A DNA stretch of 64,000 nucleotides. Origin: Oscheius tipulae. Lineage: Eukaryota; Nematoda; Chromadorea; Rhabditida; Rhabditidae. A model generated the notes under the pieces. That model was not told the DNA's origin, did no database searches, and worked only from the letters and a program-made list of their open reading frames with translations. This document shows positions 44,601-55,364 of the stretch, piece after piece. The DNA lies in contig JASJZH010000002.1 in NCBI GenBank assembly GCA_037178975.1, positions 6,747,501-6,811,500 of the forward strand, in the 5' to 3' direction. Positions within the stretch are counted from its first letter, which is position 1, and each line of letters starts with the position of its first letter. Made by a program: the position numbers and the translations under genes.

Positions 44601-47600
44601 GGCTGAGGGCGTGGAGAGAGGAGACGGCGTGACCAGTGAACAAGAAGAGACGAGCCACGAGATCCAAGTGAAAATAAACGGACAACACGCGAACGGGACA
44701 CTCATCAACGGATCAGCTGTCCGAGAAAAAGTCAACGGAAGTCTGAAGAGTTTGGAGGAGGAAGACAGGAGGATCCTGAACAAGCCACCACCTTCGAACG
44801 GATCAGTGAGGAGGAATAAACGAGCCGAGGTAGGTCGAGAAACAGAGACAGTGAACTCCTATAACATCAAAACTCCGTTTTCCTTATGGGAGAAATTTAG
44901 TCTGTCGTCATGCCGGTAAATACGCGTTATCTGGTCGAATCAAAGATTTTCTAGGCTCTGATGTCAATATGACAGAGTGGGATTAAAAGGGGAAACACAT
45001 GGTTTTATCCTCCGCACGATGTGGTCCCTTAGAAATATAATTATGAGGACACAAACAAACAGGGCTGGACTGGGATATTTAGGTCTGGATTGTAGTCAAC
45101 TACGTAGCAAGTCCTCCAGTCGCTCTGACTCACCCTATCCAATTCATGTCTCCCATTTTCTAGGCATAAGGCTTCACTTTCATGTTTTATGAGAGCCTTT
45201 AAAATCGTAGAAGATATCAAAGGGCATAATTTTGTACTACATTATAAAGCTGAAAAAATGGTGTCTTGACATAGAAGTTCGATAGGGAGACGCGCCCGAT
45301 GAAGCATAGGATTTGTAGTAAAAAATCACAAACCTCGAAAATACTTTCTTCATATCTAACTAGGGAAGGGTTTTAGTTGGCCGCGGGATATCGAAACGAG
45401 GTAGGTGCCGTTCGAAAGGGCATCGAAAATGATGGTGTTTCCCAGATTTTCAGCTGCGGAATGGATGTCTGCTGTCCTCTGGAGCTTTTCCCGTTTCCAG
45501 ATTTTGAGCTGAATTTGCGCTCTTGGACTTGGATATCCAATGCTTCTTTCAGCGCAAGTGACCATGTGGTGCAGAGCCTATGCGTTCCGCTGAAAAACTT
45601 TTGGTTTTTGGTTCGGATCCTTTCTTCGGAAAACATTTTTATTCTTATTTCAAGCGTATTTAGCTTCTATCATTGCTTTTTTTTACTGCTAAAAGCTAGA
45701 AAATTTTGATAGTCGACCTTTCCGGACGCCCAGCTAGTAGTACAAATACTCTTCAACGGCCACAGGTCTTTCTATCTCCAGTCTGTGATACTCAAAAGAT
45801 ATTTTGGACTGGATTGGAGGGAAAGTCGAGATTGTATAGGGACAAATTTAAAATTATGTAAAACTCTAAAGGCCTCCCAACCCCTCTCCCACAGCACTTC
45901 CTTTCAGTTAATTGATTCAGAGCCATTATTGACGAGTTGACTCTTATGCTCGAGCAATTAGCAAATAAGTAAAAAAAAATGTTTTCCGAAGAAAGGATTC
46001 GAATTAGGCTCTGCACCACATGGTCACTTGCGCTGAAAGAAGCATTGGATATCCAAGTCCAAGAGCGCATATTCAGCTCAAAATCTGGAAACGGGAAAAG
46101 CTCCAGAGGACAGCAGACATCCATTCCGCAGCTGAAAATCTGGGAAACACCATCATTTTCGATGCCCTTTCGAACGGCACCTACCTCGTTTCGATATCCC
46201 GCGGCCAACTAAAACCCTTCCCTAGTAAGATGAGCGACATGTGGCGGACGGTGGCGGGCAGGTGTGGATTCTGTCCGCCCCTCCTCCGTACCAAACTTCA
46301 ACAGAGTCTCAAAAAACCCACTCTTCATTCTCTCCGTTAATCTCCTACCCTGTTCTCCCGTTCTCTTAATTAGACGCCAGTTTAATTTCCAGAGCTCCGG
46401 TCCGCCTTCAGCCTCAATTTCTCGTCGTCGCCACTCAACCATGGTGCAGTCCCTCGCCGACACGACTTTCAACTTCACTGAAAATGGTATTTTCCCTCAT
46501 TTTGGGCTGGAAAATACCACTTAGGTCGTCATCGATCGGTCAGTCCGATGCCTGGAGACACCCTGAACGGGAGAAGACGATCTCTACGGAACTCCATCTT
46601 CGCAGGTTCGAATATTTTGCTGTTTGTCTCGTCCTCTTAGGGCGTCCCGAGGGGAATTAGGAGCCTTATCAAGGGAGGATGAGGATGGGTAAATCAGGGG
46701 AGAAAAACAAACAGGGGGAAGAGGGGGTGAGATAAGCAACTTTTCATGACTGTGATACTGCAAGGTGGGTCGGGGAGAACAGAATCACTGTCACTGTCAC
46801 AGAAACAGAGAGACAGACAGTGAAACTGACCTCCATTCTTTTCTAAAAACTTCCATTTGATCCCGTAGCTGTCACTGACGGTGGTAAACGAGTAAACGAG
46901 CAGATCTGGCGACGAGTCCTTGTGAGCACATCGAGTAGAATAACTTGAGAACTTTCAAAACAAACGCAGATTATGCCTGACAGAAGCTGAAAATTTTGGC
47001 AGAAGCCACTTACGGTGACAGGTCAATTCCTGTCAGGCATAAACTTATTCTACCCAGTGCCCTTCCAAAGACTCGTCGTCAGACGCTCCCGTCTACTCGT
47101 CTATCACCGTCTATGTCTTCTACTACATTTTTCGCACGATCGGATAGAATTGAGGTTGATTGGAGCTTCACGTCTCTATGTCTCCGTTTCCTACACAAAG
47201 ACAAAGAGACAGAAAGGCAGAAAACAACGAGTGTGGTATTCTGTCAGGACAGAGAAACTGCCAATGATACTGTTCGAAATCACAGCCTTGTACCAGATGT
47301 CCTTGAACTTTTGAGGAGGGGTAGCGGCCCATCTTCCAGGGTTGGCCTGTCTCTTTGTAAACATCCCAGTCCGTTTTTTGAACCTCAACCCCAAAATGTC
47401 TTAAATTGGGTTTCTTGAGCCCTAGTGTGTCTAGACAACGGGTAGGGCTGTTGCTGTTAATTGTTCAGTTGTAATCCAAGGTGTAATCCTTTTCCCATTG
47501 AAGATAAAGAATGGGTCTGGTACCCAGGGTCTTGTCACGAAAACTGAGCAAGAAAAGAAAAGCATGCCCTGATAAAAGTTGCCAAAATGTTGTCTGTTGT

Positions 47601-50600
47601 CCCTCCCGTATCGTCTCATCCCAACTAGTGAGCTTGGCTTCTACTTGCCAAGACATGTCAAATTCACAACTGCGCCTCCCTCATTGTTGCCAATAGGATG
47701 CTCGTGTGCTCTCGCTTTGTTAGGACAGTCGCTCTCAGTAGGTTTTACTTTTCCTGAAATATCCCTACTCCGTTTCAACACCGAATGATCGTTTCCAGAT
47801 TCCGGCTCAATAGAATTCCCTCGACCATACACTCCAAGTCGCCGTTTCTACTGTCGTCGGACCTCTGTCACGGAGAAGACCATGAGCAAGCCACCTTCGG
47901 TAAGTCTACTTGTCCTGTCTCTCTGTGTTCTTATGACCTCCGTTTTCCAAAAGCACAATAAGATCAGCCAATTTTATTCTTTCAAGACAAACAAGGCCAT
48001 AGTTTCCATGTAGGCAAAAGCCAATTGCAGAAGTGTAGCACGTCTTTTACTTGGTGTGACTTGTGACCGTAATTAATGTAGGTAGCAAGATCTGATAATT
48101 CAAACTGTGCAGAAACTTACCCTATAGAGCAGGTGTAAAAGACGTATGGCAGTGGTGAACTAATCTTCCCGAATCTTTGTGGAATCCTGGATCGTTGCTT
48201 GGTTTTGTGTGTAGGCTTATCTTCTTCCTGTCCTCATCGCGCAAAATTTAGGTTCATAAGGAAAATGTGATTAGTAAATTAGAGCTGTTTAGAAGAGCAA
48301 TAAGTTAAGATGCTATCGGGAAATGTAGACAAAATGGTTTCAAAACGCCGTTGGCGGGTGTGGACGTATCGCGTATTTTGGTAGGGACGGAAGCGGCACA
48401 TAGTTGGAGGATTTCCGACTCTCTGTCTCTCACTGAAATATTGCAGATTCTGGTCTACACGGGTGACCAGAAAGACCTGTACAGTCGGATTCGTCGAGGG
48501 CTCTCCCGCGTCTTACCCTCTGACCGTTACACCGTCTTCAACATTAGCGCCGAAGCCGTCAGAAAACAACCCTGGATCGAGAAGACTACAGTGAGTTCAT
48601 TGCCAGTTCGGTTCATAGACACTACTTTAGGCGTGCCTTCTGATAGCCTGTACCGACGGACTGGATGATATGTCCTGGAACAAGATGCAAACCTATTTCA
48701 ACCAGGCCGGGAAGATCATTTTCGTCTGTCAGAACCGGTTGCTCTCGAGTCTGACCAACTGTGAGTCGTCGAAGAAGCAGGCCGACATTCTGAGGATGGC
48801 GCTTGGACACAACAGTTCAGGAGGGATGGGCAAGGATTTCGAGCATTTCTTGAAAAAATCGCTCAAGACTCTCAACAAGCAGGGAGTGGTGAATGAGACG
48901 TTCCGATCCAAGGATCTGGCGGGAGGAGTTAGCTATTCAGTGGTTTTGGCCAAGACGAAAGGTAGGTGTAAAGACGGACAGAGACAGAAACAGAGTTGGT
49001 ACCAGTTCTGTTCAGAGACCCCTCTCCTTCTGTACATGGAGAACAGTGCTCATCAGGCTGCTGCCATGTTCTCGGATGCTACCCCTGACCAACTGCTGGC
49101 CCCTGGAAGCAAAATTCTTCGCGACTCTCTGTCCCGAGTCGGAGTCCTGGTCCATGAACACGAGGTGGCTGAACCGACCCAAGGTCTACTACTGGCTCAA
49201 GAGAGCAGTCTTCTCGACGAAATACAAGGCATGCGATTTGGAGAAAACATTGGAAAGTCGCCTCAGCTGTTTCTGAGGAAGGAAGGGACAGTAGTCGAGC
49301 AGGGATTGCCGTCACCCAGTCGAGAACTCCTGCCTATCCAAGTTGGTCAGAGGCTAGTGATCCCTACTATTTTAAAACAATTAGTTTTCCAGAGATCCCA
49401 CTAGTTACAAGGACTTTAACTTTTCCCACTATTTCCGCAAGTTGACCACGAATCGACTCGGCCGAGTCTGTCTTCATGTTCCTGTTACAACTACGACCAT
49501 GGATGTTATGTCGAGGTAAGTGAACACAGAGAGACAGATAGATAGAGAACTTTGTGAATCCAGCCAATAGTTCATGTTCAAAGACAGCAAAAGTACAGAC
49601 AGTGTTCCATTTTTGATTCCTTCATTAAACGCCAATTTGTTCTCTACTTTGCCACAAAGTTCAAAAAGAAGCTGCTAACCGGTATTAGACATCTCACTGA
49701 TGTTCGTGTAATTCTCTTAAATAGAAACAGTAATTATATGCTAATTTGATTGTGAGACTACGTATTTTGGAACAACACACCTTAAAATAGGGACGGTGTA
49801 TCCTTCCACACTTTTAGGTAGATCTCTGCCTGAGAACATCTTTGGGCTTATATGTTTATTAGAAGAAGTAAGTCAGAATCTGTGCTTGGCGGGTGAGTAC
49901 GTATAGTGTTTTGAAAGAGACGGATGCGGACAAAGAGAGAGAGAGGCCAATGTACTTTCAGTCTCTGCGACGCCGTACCCTGCCTAAACGGAGCCATAGT
50001 CATCGCCGGTCAACAGATTCACGGACAGGGTCGTGGCGGAAACGAGTTCATCTCGCCTCTCGGAGCAGCTATGTTCACCGTCTCTGTGGAGATTCCCAAG
50101 TCGAGTCAGCTGGCCAAGCGGCCCTCCTTCATCCAGCACATCTTTGCCGTGGCCATCGTCGACGCCATTCACAGCCTAAGCGGAATGGATGACTTCCCCT
50201 TGAGGATCAAATGGCCCAATGATTTCTACTACAACCGATCACATAAGATGGGAGGACTGCTGGCCACGGCCAACTTCAGAGACAACAGTATTGCCTTCAC
50301 CTTGGGTAAGATCGCTATTTATTTTGACAGTACCAAGCATTTCAGGAGCCGGTCTAAATGTGACCAACTCGCAGCCGACAGTCTGTCTCAATGACATTGC
50401 TCCGGAAGGGCAGGATGTCAAATTCACGATAGAGGAAGTGATAGCCGAGACGATGAACAAGTTTGAAATCTGGCTCAATCGCTATGAACTCAAAGGCGCC
50501 AACGAGTTTCTGAACAAGTATTACGAGTATTGGCTACATGAGTAAGTCTCTCTGTCTCTCTGTCGCTCTGTCTCTCTTTATCTGCTGTCGCCCTCACCAA

Positions 50601-50786
50601 TATATCTCTTTCAGTAGAGAAGAAGTGCTTCTGGAAGAGTCCGGAGACAAGGTAATAATTCGCGGTCTGGATGAGCACGGGTATCTTCAAGTCCGAAGCA
50701 AGCGTAACCCGGGCAAGTTGATCTCAGTCATGGACAATGGCAACACTTTCGACATGATGAAGGGGCTCATCCGGCAGAAATTGTGA
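41675..50786 (+). CDS. bpl-1: Holocarboxylase synthetase (biotin-protein ligase)
   Basis: Activates biotin with ATP and attaches it to carboxylases. Eighteen exons, 1128 residues: 41675-41941, 42732-43044, 43120-43223, 43287-43387, 43841-44032, 44058-44207, 44424-44506, 44567-44829, 46393-46486, 46525-46605, 47799-47899, 48447-48590, 48631-48961, 49016-49345, 49395-49515, 49962-50305, 50346-50541, 50615-50786. The N-terminal half begins with a hydrophobic segment (MIVLVWSLVSSVVEAARRRR) and is low-complexity. The conserved part starts SKPPSILVYTGDQKDLYSR, then CLLIACTDGLDDMSW, RLGRVCLHVPVTTTTMDVM, IVIAGQQIHGQGRGGNEF (biotinyl-AMP loop), LRIKWPNDFYY and GAGLNVTNSQPTVCLND, and ends NTFDMMKGLI. 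The intron 44033-44057 is 25 nt and intron 8 holds an 866 bp foldback element. N-terminal exons rest on phase and open frame only. Confidence 0.9.
42315..42540 (-). repeat. Diverged copy of the 28829-29030 region, inside an HLCS intron
   Basis: Reads leftwards with the same order of blocks as 28829-29030: CGACAAG..AT.GG.AGAGC, GACAGG...GA.AAGTTAACT and CCCGAAGCTA.CGA.., keeping the peptide SRSYRRSTSGATGTTPE. The ATG and the donor after GAA are not conserved, so it is likely a pseudogene. Confidence 0.5.
44033..44057 (+). other. Apparent 25-nt intron in HLCS
   Basis: Starts GTAAATGC and ends CCAATAG. Without removal the frame hits TAA at once. Removal joins ERTYSLS and NQDEFSGNN. Confidence 0.5.
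45360..46225. mobile_element. 866 bp foldback MITE with ~250 bp inverted arms, TAA target duplication
   Basis: Ends are CTAGGGAAGGGTTTTAGTTG and its complement, flanked by TAA at 45357-45359 and 46226-46228. The arms (about 45360-45640 and 45978-46225) are nearly identical, apart from a deletion of about 36 bp in the right arm. The 340 bp centre has no transposase-like frame. A 3-bp TWA duplication suggests the PIF/Harbinger superfamily. It lies in the eighth intron of HLCS. Confidence 0.85.
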
Positions 50787-50847
50787 AACCAAACGCTTTC
50801 AACAGATCAATTGTGATGACAGAGATAGAATATATTTATGCTCAACA

Positions 50848-50853
50848 AATAAA
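50848..50853 (+). terminator. AATAAA poly(A) signal of HLCS
   Basis: AATAAA about 62 bp after the HLCS stop and 38 bp before the convergent SCLY stop. Confidence 0.6.
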
Positions 50854-50890
50854 TTACATATTTGTATATATACAAGAGTTTTTGTGTCTT

Positions 50891-53569
50891 TTAGAAACCA
50901 GGGACTGGTCCATTCCCCATAGCCCTCATCAGGCTGTCGCCATGTTTTGAGAAGAAAACCATAGCTTTTAGCTCCTTCACCACCCGATCGACCTAAAAAG
51001 CTGTCTCTCTTTGTCTCTGTCTCTCTTACCTCTTCTCTCGTAGTCTCCCTCCCAAAACTGAACCGGACAGTTTTCGAGGCCTGACATTCCGTCAGTCCAC
51101 AGGACAGTAAAATCTTGCTGACTTCGCCAGTATGGCAAGCTGCTCCCGTACTGGCAAAGAATGATTTGCATCTAGAAGGAATGTCCTTTCACTTATAGAA
51201 TCCAAACTCACTTCTCTAGAAGGTCACAACTGGTGAAGGGAAGGGTAGGGAATGAGACACTGCTGGTGTTCGGTAGACGAGGAGAGTTCTGGAAGTTGAC
51301 CACGAAGGAGTCTCCTAGGTGGTCCTGAAAGGAATTGTCTTTTTGTATACAGTAGTCTTACGTCTAGTCTCTCCTCGAAGTAGTCGCGAATCTCTCGAAA
51401 GTTCCTCTGGATTTCGTCCAAGTTCTGGTAGGCTATCTTACTCGCTACTCCGAGTCCGACAATCATTGGAGTGTTTTCAGTTCTGAAAGTTTTGAAATTG
51501 TTTTGTTGATTAGGTACAGTTAACAAGTTTCTTTGTCTGACTAAGTAATTGCAATCAGTTTCGCCACGAGTTCTCCTCCAGAAGGTCGTCTGCCATGGGT
51601 GAGTCTACTGAAACTGTCATCTGTCCCCTGTCTACTGGTAGTCTACCGTCACTGTCTCTCCGTCTCTCTTTCTCTCTGTCCGCTGTCTACTGTCTATTCT
51701 TCTGACACTTTGTCACTTGATCACTGTGGCTCTGTTTACTGTCTGCTGTTGATTGGCTATCTCTCTACTGTCGACTGTCTACTGTATCTCTATGCCACTG
51801 CGTCACTGTTTGAATCTCTATCCACAGTCAACCCAATTTCAGTGCTCAAGGAGACACAGATGACGGACGAGTTCCATGCGCAGAAGAAGGCCTTCGAGGA
51901 CTACCAGACGACGCTGGCCCAGCTCGTCTATCGTCTGGAGACGGCCCTGCAGCCCGACGAGCGAGTTCTTCAGTCACCGGACCAACCGATTCAATGCCCG
52001 TTGGGAGAGGAGCCACTGGAGCTGCTGGGCAAAGCTCTAAAGGACTACGCAAAACGGCTAGGCATTCTGGACAAGAAGAAGAATCGGCTGCAGTCGGCTG
52101 TGCAAGCTGTGCAGAAGATGGCTGCCAAGACCACCGCAATCAGCATCTACAGAAGATCGATGCAGAAGGTTCACCGGGAGGTCATTCGACATATGCGTAA
52201 GTTCCGGGCAGTCGTCTTCCCGGACTACCGAGACCGCTGGCAGCAGTTTAAGACGGCTCGCGAGAAGATGGACCTGGCGCGTCATGAAATCAACGGAGCC
52301 AAGACGACTCTGGAGATCGAGAAACGAGCCGTGCACTACAAGGAAGCCGTGGAGAGCTTTGACGTCACCTGTACCAGCTACATTAAACTGCTCGAAGAGC
52401 TGCCCAGCTACCAGAAGATCCACGCAAAGGATCTTTTCTGCTGGTTCCAGAGTCATAGTAACTATCACAAGAAGATGGCCACCATCGTCTAGAGAGAGAG
52501 AGAGAGAGGATAAAACGGATTGAAACGAAACTGTGACTCAGGTACGTTAATTTGGAACAGGGAGAGGCAGAAGGAAAGAGAGGTAGAGAGACTGAAAGAC
52601 AGTTCCCTTCCTTGACTTACCCTGATCTCAATCCCATCTCTTGGCCACCTCCATAGATCCAAGGACTGACCTCGGTAGTCATTCGGTTCCTCAGAATCAG
52701 AGCTCCAATCCTGGGACCGTAAAACTGTAACAGACTTTTTAGATAGGAGACAGAATCTGTACCTTATGACCAACCATAGTGATGGCATCGACCTTGATGT
52801 CTTTGAAACTGACAGGGATCTTGCCAATAGCTTGAGCAGCGTCAGTATGGACAAATATGTGACGTCCTAGGCAGTATAGTTGGGAAGGAGTTCAATAGAG
52901 CTACCTATGGTTTCCGAATGTCTCTTAGTCACCTTGACTATGCAATCCAGAGGCTGGATGACCCCTGTCTCATTATTAGCCAACATCACAGTAACTAGAC
53001 ATGTGTTGTCGGTCAGGGCACTACAGACATCACAGACTTCGACCTGTCCAGAATTCGGATCGATTCTGACCAGGGAAAGATCTGAAATAAAGGATACCGA
53101 CATCTCTGACTGACGCTACTGTCTCTGACCCGGCCACTCCCAACCAACCTATAGCTCCCCCGGCAGCCAAAAACTTCAATGGCTCCAAAATTGAGGGATG
53201 GTCTATCTCCGAAGTGATCACGTGAGGTCGTCTTCCTGGGCACCGTTTCTTGAAATCGTTAACCGCATGATGAATAATCCAGTTGTTGGCCTCGGTTCCC
53301 CCGGAGGTGAAGATGACAGCGTCGTCATTGACATCGACCAGCTTGGCCAGCCAGTTTCGGGATTCAGCAATTGCATTTCTGGCAAGGTTTGCTGGAGATT
53401 GAGTTTATAACACAGACAGTGACAGACACTCACAATTCGGATTGTTGCTACTGGGATTGCCCCAGAGCCGGAGACTGTCCACAATGCTCTTCTCAACCTC
53501 GGAGGCCAAGGGAGTAGTGGCATTGTAGTCCAAGTAGACGGGGTTCTGTTCCTCGATGTACCAGGACAT
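50891..53569 (-). CDS. scly: Selenocysteine lyase / NifS-like cysteine desulfurase
   Basis: PLP enzyme splitting selenocysteine to alanine and selenide (or cysteine to sulfane sulfur). Nine exons: 53569-53434, 53391-53149, 53081-52905, 52866-52763, 52724-52621, 51482-51362, 51324-51212, 51171-51030, 50992-50891. They give 413 residues. Signatures: YLDYNATTPLASEV, GNPSSNN, FTSGGTEANNWIIHHAV, SEIDHPSIL, VMLANNETGVIQPL, HTDAAQAIGKIPV, ITMVGHKFYGPRIGALILRN (PLP lysine in VGHK), GGGQEMGLRSGTENTPMIVG, and the catalytic cysteine loop ASTGAACHTGEVSKILLSCG. It fits SCLY rather than the mitochondrial NFS1, because there is no targeting presequence and the NETG/ERxD spacing is SCLY-like. A second gene lies antisense in the 52620-51483 intron. 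It converges on HLCS. Confidence 0.93.
51595..52492 (+). CDS. BAR-domain-like protein nested in an SCLY intron
   Basis: Two exons, 51595-51598 (ATG plus one base) and 51843-52492, encode 217 residues: MVLKETQMTDEFHAQKKAFE. The whole protein is predicted helical with a BAR-like layout: a first helix DYQTTLAQLVYRLETAL, a linker with LGEEPLELLGKALKDYAKRL, long basic helices KKKNRLQSAVQAVQKMA and RHMRKFRAVVFPDYRDRWQQ, then EEVESFD-like and ELPSYQKIHAKDLFCWFQS. The pattern resembles the C-terminal part of BIN3/endophilin-like BAR proteins that bind curved membranes. I cannot fix the subfamily. The gene is transcribed opposite to SCLY from within its fifth intron; the first intron is rich in CTGTCTCT repeats. 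Confidence 0.75.
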
Positions 53570-54680
53570 TTTCTTCTAGAAACATGAACTTATGGAAGGG
53601 ATCAGGGATCATGATGTGAGAGAGGGGAGAGTATGAATAGCATGTTGCTACGCGAGTTTGCTCCTGGTATCCAGGCACCTCGAAGAATGAGTAAGTCTGT
53701 TTATGATGCGGAGACAGATAAAAATTGGGAGTTACAGAGACAGGAGGAACGATGGAAGACTATAGGTTTAGACTAAAGTTTAGGAACTGGACTCATACTG
53801 ATCTTACCATGTATTGTAAGATCAGACACTCTGTCATGCCGAAGAGGAGAAAACCAAAAGACAAGATTCGGGTGGATTTGATCCAAAAGCTGCCAGGATA
53901 AGAGATTCAAACGCGTGAAAAATGCAATATCGACCTGGAAAAGTGATATAGGCTCGGAGCCAGGAAGACGGTGTCGAGGGTTATCGGAAGGAGAATATAG
54001 TAACAGTTCAATCAACAAGGTTCGGTTCTCCTACACTCATGATGCAAGCATTTGTGAACTCTAGATAACACGAAAATGTTCTAATGCAAGTATGGCCCAC
54101 GCAATCTCCACGGTTGTAACTGTTGTGCAATCTATTTGTCATCTCTCGGTCACAACCCCTTGCCCCTCTCTGAACAATCTTTTGATCACCTTCTAACTAT
54201 CAAAAATCAATATAGTTGCAAAGAAGAGCTGGGAGATTAGGAAACGAGAGAGGACATGGCTAAAGATGACATTTTGACAGCTTTTTAAAGGGTGTAACTA
54301 GGTGACTGTGAGTTGCACAACCCTCTCCAGCTCTGTGTTGCGTTGAAATGCAAATCAGGAACATTCCGCTCGTGTTTTGGGCTCTAAACTGTCCAGAAAA
54401 AGATCAAAAGCAGGGAATTGAGAGAGAACACGCTTGTTGACCTCGCGCCGATTTTTGTCAGCTTATTTCGCAATTTTAGACGGGTTGAGACAGACGGCCA
54501 AAGGTCAAAATGTTCACAGCGGTTTCTCTCTTTGAAGAGTTCCAATCTGCTACGCAAAACTACGTCGCGTGTGTATTTTCGTGCAAACGTCAGAGAATTT
54601 TTAGTTCTTTTATTTTCTGGGCCAGTTCCTCATCTTTTCTCGACTTTTCCCATGTTATTATGCTAAAACTGTTTGCAGAT
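53570..54680. other. Intergenic region between SCLY and prefoldin
   Basis: Upstream regions of two divergent genes. I see no additional supported gene. Confidence 0.5.
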
Positions 54681-55179
54681 ATGGCAGCAGTCATTGCAGG
54701 CGACCAGGAAGACCAGAAGAAGATTGTGGAGGTTTTCCAGAAGTTGCGCGAGGAGCAGCAAGAGCTCGCCAGTGAAGTCACGAAGATCCTGGAGGAGAAG
54801 AGAGAATTCAGGTTTTTTCGTAGTATTGTTCTTCAGAAAACCAGCTTTTAGCCGAGTAGTCGACCTGCTAAAGAAGCTCGAGCCCAGCCAGACCTGTTTC
54901 CGGCTGATCAGCGACACACTGGTCGAGCAAAAAATCGAGAATGTTCTGCCCAGCCTGGAGACGAACCTTGCCAATGTAAGAACACTTTTCATAGCTCAAA
55001 ATAAGCAAATTTAGCTAGAAACCCTAAACAACGAGCTAAATGGGAGGCTGGTCGAGAAGGGCAAGGCCCTGAATGAGCACAAGGCGAAGCACAATATCCG
55101 TTTCCTGACCCAGGAGGAAAGTCAAAAGCTCCAGCACGAAATGGCCCAGAAGCAGCTTGCCGAACAGCAGAAAAAGTAG
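54681..55179 (+). CDS. pfd-2: Prefoldin subunit 2
   Basis: Beta-type subunit of the hexameric co-chaperone that hands nascent actin and tubulin to CCT. Exons 54681-54811, 54852-54975 and 55015-55179 encode 139 residues with agreeing phases. Two coiled-coil arms flank a beta-hairpin: DQEDQKKIVEVFQKLREEQQ, then VVDLLKKLEPSQTCFRLISD and TLVEQKIENVLPSLETNL, and a lysine/glutamine-rich end. PSQTCFRLI..TLVE is the family's most conserved block. TTGCAG lies 2 nt before the ATG, an ideal spliced-leader acceptor. DDX49 starts 185 bp downstream on the same strand. Confidence 0.95.
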
Positions 55180-55364
55180 AGACCAAGTGCCCTTCTGGGA
55201 TTTACCTACGCTTTATGATCTGTTGATTTTCCAATTTTTACCGTTACCCGTCTGCTTCTTTTCATAAATTTTGCATTTTTGAGGTCTTTTATCGAGTAGG
55301 CGGTCAGCAAACCGAGAAATATCTTAATTTCGAGCATTCGGTAGTAATTCACGGGTGTTTGAGG

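Noticed and set aside
45377-45709. Protein-coding gene in the arms of the foldback element
   Set aside because: Open frames occur in all readings of both arms and match nothing I know; they are better explained by the inverted repeat itself.
52384-52523. Extension or separate gene overlapping the BAR-like 3' end
   Set aside because: Out-of-frame reading of the real exon with no conserved content.
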